From the NCBI GenBank assembly GCA_954871525.1, contig OX940871.1, positions 18,599,086 through 18,663,085 of the forward strand: a stretch of DNA of 64,000 nucleotides. Reading direction: 5' to 3'. This DNA is from Parietaria judaica. Its lineage: Eukaryota; Streptophyta; Magnoliopsida; Rosales; Urticaceae. The translations under genes were made by a program, and so were the position numbers. How positions within the stretch are numbered: position 1 is the stretch's first letter; every line of letters begins with the position of its first letter. A model generated the notes under the pieces. It was not told where the DNA came from, ran no database searches, and was given only the letters and a program-made list of their open reading frames with translations. This document shows positions 34,920-47,400 of the stretch, piece after piece.

Positions 34920-37900
34920 TCCTGTGACATTTTAAGTTAAGGCTCATGAGCCGGGGTAGATTGTGCTACGAAAGTCCGCCCCACCCCGCTCCCTGATGAA
35001 CGGAGCGGGCTTGACCGGCCTTGTGGGCTCGGCCTGCCACTTAACCCTTCTACGTCGTCCTTAGACTCGGATTTGATGTTGGACCACTTCATTCAACACA
35101 CTTCATTAAACAAACGTATCTAATGATCCAATGAAGAAAGCATTTGGGAATAAAGATTTCCATGCGTGTACCACTTTTTTCCTCTACTAGAATTTGCCAT
35201 ATGGCGTAGCTAAATAGCAATAGCAGAGAAGATATAATCATAAAAAAATATGTGTAATGTTGGTGAGTGTATCATAATATTATATATTAATTGGATAGTA
35301 CATTTAATTCTCTAATTATTTTGATGTGTGTATGCCTTTAATTCAACGCCACTAATCCTCTCCGTGTGTGTGAGAGTAGCGAATCAAATGCTTCTTTAGT
35401 GTCAGAATTACTTAATTGATAGAATTCCAAAAGGACTTATTCCTCGCGGAACCAATCGATTCCTTTGTCTGATTCTGACAGTGAGATTACTTACTGTTAG
35501 ATATGTCTAAATCTAGGTTTTTCTTATAATCTCGGCAAAAATATCTTAGTTTTGATTCATTGAGACGGTAAAGTTTTAAAATGAAACAAAAAAAAAGTGA
35601 CAAAATTACTCAAATGCAACATATTTGATGCAACACATTTTTTTAGTCTAATTTCTTTTACGAACGTTAGTCATTTTTTGTAGTGTAGTACTATCAAATC
35701 GTACTTAAGATACAAGCATTTACGTGCTCATCGAACTATTTAGCTAGAAGGATGGGTGACTCAATTTTTTTTTATATAGAACTTAATTATAAATTAAAAA
35801 ATGAAACACAAAACTTAAATATTATCAAAATAAACTCGATTTAAGACACAGTGCCGACTTAGCGAATTTCTATATATAAACGTGATTCAAGATATATCAT
35901 CGACTATTATGAAAGATAAGCAAGTGAAGTGAGCGAGAACGGAGTCTCAAGTCTAAAATGAAGAGACAAAGAAACAAGAGGGGAGGAGGAGACAGTCCAA
36001 TAGGATAAACATACTTCCCACATTGCATTTACCATCTTGTATTATTTGAACTCGATGGAAAAAATGGAGGGCAAAATGTCGCTTCATATTTGCTGATTTT
36101 AACTACTTTTGCTATCATTTTTCACTTTGGACCCCAATTAGGTAAATTTCAAAAAAAAAAATCATCAATTGTGTTGCATTGATAATTTTGAATTTAATTA
36201 TGACCAGAATCAAAGATGTGTAAATTCTTCTCAACAATTTGAATGCAGCTCAACTGATGCCCTTGGTCTAGTATCAGATCAAGTAATGTCTAGTGATGAT
36301 CTTACCTAAGATTTTTTTTGGCCCTTTTAAGTAAAGTCCCTAAATTGGCATGAAATTAGAAAAACAAAATCTTATCTCTGATCTAAAGGACAGAGAAGAT
36401 AAGTCTCCAAGTCTTAAAGTATGAATTTAAAGACAAGTTTGAAGAAAAGAAAGAAGGTTCTTCTTCTTCATGTAAAGCAATCATGGTAAATCTTGAGAAA
36501 GAGCCATGATATTTTCTTTTCTTTTTTACACAATATCATCCTTTATAGTTTATAATATATTGTGTTAATGGACACATTTTGTGTTGTTATTGGCATTCTT
36601 AAAAGAAACACTGTCAACACAATATTGTGTTTTTTATTGGCATCCAAAAAGCTTCGACATATATTTTTTCGATAATTTGCAAAATACCTCGTCAGTTTTA
36701 TTTACTATTATTGCTAACACTTTTCTATTTTAATTCATTATTTTTCTTTGGAACTTTTATTCTTAATATAAAATACCATTTCTTTTGTAAAGTTGATTAT
36801 ATGTGATCTCATTAATATAAGTGTTTTAAGGTAAAAATACTTACTAAGAAATACATTTTTTTTTTGGAAACTGTGAATGAAATTTTTCGTAAGATTTTAT
36901 ATTAGTAAACATCCTAACTGTTACTCTGGAATTTATTATTTTATATCAATTTGACTTTTAAATTTCTTTTTTTTTTCCTATCAATTACCTCATGAACTTA
37001 CCACTTATATCAAATTTCTCGAAGCTCTTTTTTTAATCAATATCACTTTGTATTAATAGGTCCCTAATTTTTTTTTCATTTTGTATGAATTTTTCTCCTA
37101 AATTTTTAATTGGAGAAAAATACATTGTATTCATTAAATATATACCACTTTAATCAAATATTAAAAAATTAAAATATTTGTCTTTTCTTTATCTTTTAAA
37201 AATACTCTAATTTTTATGCTAATTATTTGAATTATTGTAAAATTCATCTCGAAATTTTCTACCAAAGTTTCTTTATTGCAATTATTTTTCTCAGCTCTTC
37301 CGATTTTTGTTATCTACAAAATCTCTAAACTTATTATTTTCATCACATCATAAAAAATGATGGCTAATTTCATTGTTATTTAATTGAATATTGTCAATTA
37401 GCATTTGATACATTTAAAAAAATTATATACAAAATTAATACAAAACATTGAGAAAATTGAAAAGAAAAAAAAAAGTTAAAATGGTAAATTAACTTAATAA
37501 ATAAATCAAAAGAGTACTAGTGAGAGTAAGTGATTATTTTATCCAAAAAAAGAAAAAAGAATAAGTGATTCTCTAATGCAAAAGAAACATTCAACCCATA
37601 CTTAAAAATTAAAAATACCATAAAATAGTTAAGTGAATGCACTGCGGTGAGGTTAAGACTAAAAATTTGTGGCTTAGTAATAATGGTTGTTGAGTAAGCT
37701 GATAAACTAATATGGAGTAGTGATGTGGATCACAAATGCAGTATTCTAGAGGATGAAATATGCCTAGTCAATGCACATCAATTGTTTTTTTTTTCCTTAT
37801 ACTAAAGCCAACTTCATCAAATGAATTTCTTATAGCTTCCTCCACTTTCCCAATTGTAAAACCCCATTTGCTCTTTTTCTTTGTTGTTTACTTATGCTTT

Positions 37901-38090
37901 ACTCTCTTTTTGAGGGCAAATTAGGTTTTTTGTGTGAGTTTTAGCTATACCCAAATCTCAATCTTGATTCTCACTATATCGTCACTTCTTTTTTAACCTT
38001 TTGTTTTTGGCCGCCTCCTCCATCTCATTTCACTAGAAGTCAATAAAACCACTCATGTTATTAGATATATTTAAGAGTCATGGAGGCTAT
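34920..38090. other. AT-rich intergenic DNA, no gene seen
   Basis: 34940-35060 is a GC-rich patch of 'GGGCGG/CCGCTCC' type that looks like part of a hAT MITE. From 35100 onward the sequence is AT-rich with no convincing coding frame. 36660-37150 has a composition similar to the foldback at 38098-38639 and may be an old relative. Confidence 0.4.
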
Positions 38091-38097
38091 TTCAATT

Positions 38098-38639
38098 GAG
38101 TAAATATCACTAATATAGTCTGAACTCTGAATGAATTCTTAATTGTGTATTAATTTACCTTTTAAATTTTGTTTTGTATTAGTTTAGCTCTGAACTTATC
38201 ATTTAGTATCAGGTTGCCCCCTAATCTTTTTCTTGTATCAACTCACCACGTGAACTAATTTATCTATATCTATTTTCCATCTAAATTAATGATTTTGTAT
38301 CAATTTTTTCCGTGGAATTTGGATTTGTATTAGAATACCTTCTTCTATTGGCGCTCCGTTTAAATTTATACAACAATTTGTTTTTTTTTTTATCATCTTA
38401 AATAATTAATATTTTTTATATATAAAATATACCTTAGTACCTCAAAATAATAAAGGTCAAGGGGTAATATGACACAAAATAATAAGTTTAGGAGGTGAAT
38501 GATACACAATAAAATTCATAGATTATTATGATACAAAAGATAAGTTCAACGGATAATTTTTGATAAAAATAAATAAACAAAAATTAAGAGAGAAACTGAT
38601 TAAAAGTAATAAGTTCTAAGAGTACAATGATATTTACTC
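38098..38639. mobile_element. Foldback MITE with a 9-bp target duplication
   Basis: The left end GAGTAAATATCA and the right end TGATATTTACTC are perfect 12-bp inverted repeats. The flanks ATTTCAATT (38089-38097) and ATTTCAATA (38640-38648) match at 8 of 9 positions. The inner arms are diverged inverted copies. A Mutator-type duplication length without a transposase suggests a MULE-derived MITE. Confidence 0.82.
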
Positions 38640-38649
38640 ATTTCAATAA

Positions 38650-41040
38650 TCGTATAAATTTTTTATTTTTGTTTTATGAGGGATGTATATTATAACTTTT
38701 TATTTGAAATAATTTATACGATTTATTATAAATTTGATTCTTTGAATGTTAATTAATAAAAAAATATATGATTTTTAGTTGGAAAATATATATTTTTTAA
38801 TACTTTATGCTAAGCCAATAGTTTTTTTTATTATTTATCTAAATAATAATTTAAAATTACTTTCACACATTTTGAATTTAGAAAAAGTTGTTATTTTTTA
38901 AAAATAAATTGGCAGCCAAAAATTCTCAATCTACTTTGTATCTTTAGGTGACAATTTAACTAGGATTCGAGATCACATAGCGAGATATCGAGCCACTATC
39001 TTATATTAAAAAAAATGACGGGCAAAAATTATCAATCTACATTAAGTCCATAGAAGATAAGCGATTTCAACTATTTTTGGAATAGACGAAGGACCACACC
39101 TAAGCATAAAGGAGAAATCATATGCTGATCATTGGTTTACTTTTAGGAAATAATATGAAATGCTCTTTTATGTACAAATCAGTTTAAAAATTGGTCATAG
39201 TTTCATAAAATAAGTTTTTGCACATTAATGATTTTTCTTTTCAAATAACGAATTTTTTTAATACATTTATTGTAGCTACATTAATTACAGTATGGTAACT
39301 ATATTACTTGAATTTACAATCTTTTAGCTTCAGTTATACAATTGTTAAATTATTATTACAGTTTCGTATTTATAGCTTATTAACTTCATTTATATAATTT
39401 TTAAACAATAATTAAAATTTTATAATTAAATTTTATGAATATTGTCATTACATTTTCATATTTATAGCTATAGATCGTATATATAGTTATGAAATTTTAT
39501 GCGACAAACTATAATTAGTTTCGTATGTATAGTTACAATTTTGTAATAATAGAACTATTTCAAATTTTCTCTAAAAACAAACAAAAAAAGATAGATCTTA
39601 CCAACAAAAAAAAAAAAGCAAAATCCTTAGATTTTAAAAGAATTTAATTCGAATAATATTATTTAATATGATGACTAATTTGATACAGTTAGGAGATTTT
39701 TATTCATTAATTACTTAATGATATTATGCTACAATTAAGGAACAATAACTACACATAAATCAATTTCTCATTTCCTTTTAAAAAGGATTAGTCAAAATTT
39801 TAAAAATTTATCTACCTAATTGAAATTTGAAGGTTATAATTGTCCTCAAATCAATAAGGTAGTTTTAGATTGCATTTAAAAATTTAGACAATTTAAAAAA
39901 AAAATTGTATAAAATGATCATTTCCCTCCTTAACCTTTTTTTTTTTTTTACTATTGTATAATGTATTTGTGATTGTTCTTGTCTTACTTTTTTTTCTGTG
40001 TATTTATTTGTGTTCATACATTTATGATTTATTTATTGATTTGTGTTGATACATATGATAAATTAGACTTAATTTATGTCAGGTAAATCTCTCATGTTCT
40101 TTTATTTGTAAAATATTTTTGTGCGAAATAAGTAAATTTAATACGGAGGCACCCTATTAAGAAAGAAAGAAAAAATTGCTCATTTCTTTGTAACTTTGAG
40201 CCATTTCCTCTAAACTAAACTAAATATATTAATGTGTCACTTGTCTCTGGGATAACTTTCTTTATCATGATCATGGGTGACCATTATATTAAATTTTTTC
40301 TTTTATACTCACTGACTTATCAGAATTACGTCAGTATATATATTTTTATGATCTACTGCACTATGATTCATAAAAAAGAATTAATTTGTGAAATAAACAA
40401 AACCCAAATTGAAATGGCTTTCTGTTTGACTATTAATCTCACGCTTGCGCATCAAGGAATATGATAACACACCGAAAGATGCTTCACTGTCTCTTTACTA
40501 TCACAGATTACTTCATTTTTGTCAATGTATAGTCATTACGAAGCTCTAAGCGGAATCTCATGTAAAACGAACTATTCTATAAAGTGTCGCTATTTGATTT
40601 TCGGTTTTCGGTTTTCTTCCAAAGATCACCTGCGTTTTATAAAACTGACAATATATATGACGAAAATTCTACTGATCATATTCTAAAACCAAAATGTCGT
40701 AACCAAGGGATCTCGGGTAAAGAAAAAAAATTAACGTGTTTAAATTATTTTAGAAGTCTTTTTGATATTAAGATAAGATATCATAAAAAAAATTATCAGA
40801 ATATATGTTCCTTATAAATTGTGTCCCATTTCCATAAGTTTTTTTTTTTTGTTTTTTTTTTCTTCCCTTTTAATATTTGTCCTACTAGTTTAGAACTTCT
40901 AGAGTATATGTTGCTTTTTTTTGTTTAGTCTGTAATTTGATGCGTTGTGTCACATTAATTTTGATAATAGTTGCCCAATTACTTTTTCACTGGCATAAAT
41001 GTTGGGAAGCTTGAGACACCATATGAATTCAATACACATA
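38650..41040. other. AT-rich region upstream of the AHK1-like gene, no other gene seen
   Basis: Only short chance frames are present. It must include distal promoter sequence of the AHK1-like gene, but I recognise no specific regulatory element. Confidence 0.4.
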
Positions 41041-41049
41041 GAAAATTGA

Positions 41050-41052
<3 letters not shown>

Positions 41053-41098
<46 letters not shown>
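41053..41098. repeat. (AT)23 microsatellite near the AHK1-like promoter
   Basis: Uninterrupted AT repeats about 335 bp before the start codon. Length variation here would lie in the proximal promoter. Confidence 0.95.
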
Positions 41099-41101
<3 letters not shown>

Positions 41102-41290
41102 GCGAGAGAGATGTGTGAAAGAAGAGTGGTGTAAATCAATATGGGTGGGAATAGAACACAAATTCCACTGACTGAAATTGGAAGAAACACACATCCCTCT
41201 TTCTTTGCCTTCATAAAGAAGGAAATGACCTCAAAACCACTCTACTTATAACACTTCGAACTCCACCAAACACTGCTCTCTCTCTCCCAT

Positions 41291-41422
41291 ATGATCGCAA
41301 CACGAAGACACGCAAATCACACACATCAAAGAGGCGTTAAAGCCAAAAGCCATGCACTTTTGAGCTACTTCTCATCGCAAGAAAAGCTGGCCAGGATATA
41401 TCAGAAGCAGTGTGTTTCGTAG
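41291..41422 (+). promoter_or_regulatory. Upstream ORFs in the AHK1-like leader
   Basis: An ATG at 41291 opens a 43-codon frame that ends in TAG at 41420-41422, ten bases before the main ATG. A second ATG at 41352 opens a three-codon frame (Met-His-Phe-stop) ending at 41363. If transcription starts upstream of 41291 (a TATA-like 'CTTATAA' lies near 41246), ribosomes would meet both before the kinase start, which could lower or condition translation. The start site is not known, so this is inference. Confidence 0.45.
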
Positions 41423-41432
41423 GACCACTGTG

Positions 41433-44400
41433 ATGGGGACTCCTCTGAGAAGGGTGTTGGACAGAATCTCCGGCCTGGCCGCGCCGTGGAGACGCGCCTC
41501 GATGCCACGCGGCCGCAGGATCTTCCACAGAGACGTCGAGAGGGAGGAGTTCCCGTGCTCCAACTCTTACTGCCTCTCCTCCTACTACAGCGTCTTCGTC
41601 GCCCGGCTCGCCATCATGGTAACTCAAACCGTTTTTACTGATCATTTTTTTTTTGAATTTATTAATTTATCTCTCACTTACCGCGGAAACCATCCATAAG
41701 CAACACGTGGCGTTTATGGTTGGTTGATAATTATTTTTGTTTATTGCTTTATTGAGTTTTGATCAATAAATGTGAATGCGAGAAAAGCAAAAAATAAATA
41801 AATAAAAAAATCAAACATAAGTACAATAAAGAAGAAAAATAGACATGTTTATAACAACTTTATAGAATGCTTCATAGTATGCTCTTATATTGAAACAAAA
41901 GCAGAGAAAGAAAGAGTATTATAAACATAGGGTGACTGTTGATTTGCGCAGGTGATGCTGGCGATTCTGATCGGGCTTTTGACGATCCTGACGTGGCACT
42001 TCACGCGGATATACACGGCCAAGTCCTTGAGCAGCTTGGCGTACGGGCTGCGGCACGAGCTGCTGCAGAGGCCGGTGCTGCGCATGTGGAACATCCTCAA
42101 CTCCACCTCCGAGATCACAGCCGCTCAGGTCAAGCTCTCCGAGCACGTCATCCGCCAGCACAGCAACCCCACTTCCCAGGCCGACCAGGTCGAGGTTCGT
42201 CGCTCTCCGACCCAGCCCTTCCATTCACTTCATTCAAAATGCCTTTGAATCAAACGGATCAAGAGTTCCCTCTATTATATTAATCCTCGTAAAATTGATA
42301 ACCTTGACGTCTGGACTCTAACTAATATTATTAAAATTTCTCTCAATAAAATTAATAACATTGATGATATAATAAAATTTTCTGATCCCAACATTATTAA
42401 TTTATTAAGGTTCGACGGGCATCAATTTCTCACTCATGTTTTCTTCGTGATGTCATTGCCTTAAAAGAGTACTAACAGTAAAACCAGTTTCACATTTTGA
42501 TGATGCAAAACTAAGACGAGCTCTCTTGTTAGCAGCTGTATGAATCGATGAGAGACGTGACGTGGGCTCTGTTCGCAAGCCGGAAAGCTCTGAACGCGAT
42601 CACCATCAACTACCGCAACGGCTTCGTGCAAGCCTTCCACCGCGACCACGTCAGCAACAACACATTCTACATATACTCCGACCTCTCCAACTACTCCATC
42701 AATGCGGTTGGGGACGGAGCCCCTTCGCCCGCGCGTCAGGGCTGGAGCGATGATGTCATTCATGGAAATCTATCGGCCATCTGGTACTCTCCCCTCAACT
42801 TGTTTTTTTATTAATCGGGAAAATAATGAAACGCTTATAAATATGTAGAGAGAGTTCATAACCCAAAGATACACAAATAATAAGAAGCAACTTACTATAA
42901 TTAGAAACTTTAACAATTTCTAACTAACAAGTTGTTTAAAACTTATTAAATAGTAAATTATAATTACACCTAAATCTATATTACGACCAATATTTATCAA
43001 TGGGATATTAGCGGCATGAGTACCGAAATCCGGATCCGGTTCTAAAACCGGTTTTTAGGGTTTTTTTTATAAAAAATATCCGGATCCGGGTTTCAATATT
43101 AGGAAAACCGGATTCCGGATCCGGGTACCAGGTATGGCAAAAAAACGGGTACCCGGTCCGCTTTCACCCCTAGTTTTAACCCCCAAACTTTTGAAAAACG
43201 TTCAAATTTACCGGATTTTTTTTTTATGTTTTCAATATTTCCGTAACTTTTTTTCTTCCTCAAACTCTTGGCCTATGTTATTTTACCAACGGTATAGGCC
43301 ACTTGCTTTGCTTCAATGTTATAATAACTTGATCTTAACAATATCTATTTTTTTCTTTTGAAATGGGATCCTGTTCAGGTACCGCGAGCCACTGGACCCG
43401 ATCAGCGGCGAGAAGCTCGGCAAGGCCAAGCCCATCCACCCCGAGGACCTCATCAACATCGCCGGCCTCTCGCAGGTCCCCGACGGTGTGGCCACGTGGC
43501 ACGTCGCTGTGAGCAAGTACATGGACTCGCCCATGCTCTCGGCGGCGCTGCCCGTGACAGATGCCGAGAACCGCAGCATCGTGGCGGTGGTGGGCGTGAC
43601 GACGGCGCTCTTCGGCGTGGGGCAGCTGATGAAGGAGCTGGTGGAGTTCCACAGCGGCCACATCTACCTGACGTCGCGGGAGGGGTACCTGCTGGCCACG
43701 TCGACGGACACGCCGCTCCTGAAGAACTCGACCAAGGGGCCGAAGCTCATGAAGGCCGTGGACTGCGAGGACGACGTGATCCGCATGGGCGCCGAGTGGC
43801 TGCAGAGGAAGTACGGCGCCGACTTCCCGCCGAGCCACGAGGTCCACGTGGAGAACGCCAGGCTGGGGGGCGAGCAGTACTACCTCGACTCCTTCTTCCT
43901 CGACCTCAAGAGGCTTCCTCTGGTGCGTGCCATTCCCATTCCTAAAAAAAAAAACTTACGACTCTTTGCTCGGAAATATATCTTCATTGAGGATCAAAAT
44001 TACTCTGGTTAACAGCGGCAAATGTGCCTAATATTTAAGATAATAGTGGCAAAAAAAATTCACTGAAGAAAAAAATTCTAACACTTTTGCCGTTATTATA
44101 TGATAATATAGATACTGTTTGCCGTGGAAAAAAGATTAAGAGCTCTAGCCATTACTAAGTAATTAACCTTACCTTATTTTTTTTAAGAGTATATGAGCCA
44201 AATGCCCATTTATGACTCAAGATTTCAAAAAATATTAATTTCTATTTATAGTAATGCGAACAACCCATTAATTAAAATATAGACCAATATACTTCGAATT
44301 AATTAATTAATATTTAGCATTTAAATTGTGTTTAAAATTAATTGATAATTCAAATTAGTTAATAAAATCAAAACATTTTTCCTTAAATATAGCTAAATAG

Positions 44401-47400
44401 AATAACTGATTAATCTTAATTATTCCTTAATTATTTTTAAATTTTTTCTCCCTATTAATTAGTATGCTAACGATTTAAATTTTAAAAACAAAATTTCAAA
44501 ATTCCTGAAATCGTAGAAAATAATAAGCACAAATAAATATAGAGTATACAAACAAAAATTGTATTTAAATATACCAATTCCAAACAGTAAATTTAATTAC
44601 GAATCTTGTATATGTATATACGAATACTTTATACGGGAATTGTTTGTGCAAATCGTAAATATCAAACATAACTGTATATATAAACCAATATCAAATTGTA
44701 AATTTATTTACCAAAATTGTATATGTATATACCAATACTTAATGCGGGGAGTGCTAATGCAAATTGTAAACATCAACACGAATTTAGTATATGTGTATAC
44801 CAATATAAAACTTTAAATTTAATTACCAAAATTGTATATATATATATATATATATATTTCAATACTTAATACGGGGACATTTTGTGAAAATCGTAAATAT
44901 CAACATGAATTTAGTATATGTATATGCCGTCATCAAATCGTAAATTTAATTACCAAAATTATATATGTATATACCAAATCTTAATACGGTGACTACTTGG
45001 GTGAATTGTAAATATCAACATTTTTATATATATATATATGAGGATCTTTGAATTTCACTCCTACCCGCATAGTGACTCGAACTCAAGACCTCTAATGTCT
45101 TAAGTGATGTACTTGTTACCACTAGACCAAGCACATCTTGTCTAAATATCAACATGAATTAGGTATATGTATATACAAATATCAAACTGTAAATATATTT
45201 ACGAAATTTTCCAATGTAAAAAAAATTATCAATCTAATATACATTATCTATCCAAAATCATGAAAACTAAATTACAAATCAAATATTTTACATTAAGACT
45301 GTAAATATATTTACAAAAAACTATAAATAAATTTACAACGATCGCAGAAAGCGACCCCAAAGGAGCCACAGTGAAGTCACACTCAGCAGCTAAGACCCAA
45401 GGCTCGAAAAGCGCTTCCAATACCCCGAACCACAGGCTCGGCCCAATCGCTTCTCGTCTCCGGAACTACCCGCTCGCCCGAAACTCCCCGGGATTGGCTT
45501 GGGTAGCGGCGAGAGGCTTGAAGCTCGTGCTGGCTTCGGCGAGGCTGCAGGCTAACGAACTCTTTATCTCTACAAACCCAAGGGGGAGGGAAGGAGGGAG
45601 GGAGAGAGAGAAAGAGAGGGGTCAAAGTAGCAAATTCAATGAAAATCTGATAAATAACTCAACCATAATTTTAGGAAAATAAAAAATCGAAACTAAAATA
45701 TATATTAATTAATTAATAAACGAAAATACAAAACTATAATTAAAATCAGGATTAATATGGTCTAAAATATTTTTAAAATAGGTATAAATAAATTGTTTGA
45801 AAGTATGGAAAATTTCTTTAAACCTTATGTGGTTTTTGAACATTTCATGGGTTTTTTTTTTCTTTTCTTTTAAAGTGTGTATTTTTTTCTCTTAAAAACT
45901 TTTGTATGTAGTGTGGCTCCAACTTCATAGATACAAGTTCTAATACTCAATCACTCTGTCACTATATATTAAGAGCATAAACTGAAACCGAGATACTTTG
46001 TCTAACCCGGATTTTGTTTTATCGGTTTTTTAACTGGAACTTAATGCAGGAATCTGGACAGAATTTTCACCCATTTATGTTGTTTTACAGGTTGGTGTGA
46101 TCGTTATTCCAAGAAAGTACATTATGGGGAAGGTGGACGAGAGAGCTTTGAAGACGCTTGTGATTTTGATCTCTGCTTCTTTGTGTATATTGGTGATTGG
46201 CTGTATTTGCATATTCATTCTCACAAACGGGGTGTCGAAGGAGATGAAGCTGCGGGCCGAGCTCATCAGCCACCTCGACGCCCGGAGAAGGGCCGAGGCC
46301 TCCAGCAACTACAAGAGCCAGTTTCTTGCCAACATGAGGTTGCTATTTTTATTTCATAATCTAATACAAATTCATGAATTTGTTATTTTTTAAAACCTTG
46401 CATGTGCACATTTAGTTTTTTTTTTTTTAACCAACTGAGGCCCTGGGATGAGTTCAAAGTGAAAAAATAGCGGCAAAAAGTATCTAAGTCAACTTTTTTG
46501 TTTACAATTGTGATAAAATGTCATGTGGCATCAAGTTGATCGAAATATGAATCACCTTTGTTTTGTCCAATGTCCTTCGTACCACAAAACATTTGACCAA
46601 TGTCCGTTAAAAAGAACGACGAAAATATGTGGCCCTTCAATTTTGTGGACTTTGGGTACTTTTGATGCACTTTGGATCCATACTACCTCAATTGGTCAAA
46701 GCTTATGACACCACTAAACCATTAGTGTATAACACAAAAGACTTGGCTCTATTAAAAATGAATAGTTATAACTAATTGTAACATGATAAGTATTGATCTG
46801 CCTTTTGACAAGAGTGGAAAATGTGAAAATTCCAGCCATGAACTGAGGACACCGATGGCCGCGGTGATCGGGTTACTCGACATTCTAATATGCGACGACT
46901 GCCTTACAAATGAACAATACGCGACCGTCACGCAGATCAGAAAGTGCTCGACGGCTCTTCTCCGGCTTCTCAACAACATTTTGGACCTTAGCAAGGTAAG
47001 CTTGCTCATATTGCTCTTGATTTCTTTCAAGACAGAAAAATATATAGAATCACTATTCTGGAAAACTGCATAGTCTCTGTGTTGTTTCGAGTACGTCAAT
47101 GTTTCTTTTGACAAGAAAATGTACGGCTTTCTACGCGATCTTATGTCCAGGTTGAATCCGGTAAACTGGTTTTGGAAGAAGCCGAGTTTGACATGGGACG
47201 AGAACTCGAAGGGCTTGTGGATATGTTCTCGGTTCAATGCATAAACCACAACGTGGAGACCGTCTTAGATCTCTCTGGTAAGTCTATAAGCAATACTTTT
47301 TATGCTGTAATATATCAATTGGAACCACCTGATTGACGGTTTTAATCTTCAGATGACATGCCCAAGTTAGTCCAAGGAGACTCTGCAAGAGTTGTTCAAA

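Noticed and set aside
41412..41432. Start of AHK1 at 41412
   Set aside because: The codon there is GTG. The first in-frame ATG after the stop at 41361-41363 is at 41433.
43335..43945. Long frames on both strands over AHK1 exon 4 (170 and 195 codons)
   Set aside because: These are shadows: the exon is GC-rich and therefore poor in stops. The + frame with the conserved kinase sensor sequence is the real one.
45022..45143. A functional tRNA gene
   Set aside because: The A and B boxes are present but there is no sensible cloverleaf, and flanking 12-bp duplications plus a TA-rich tail mark it as a SINE.
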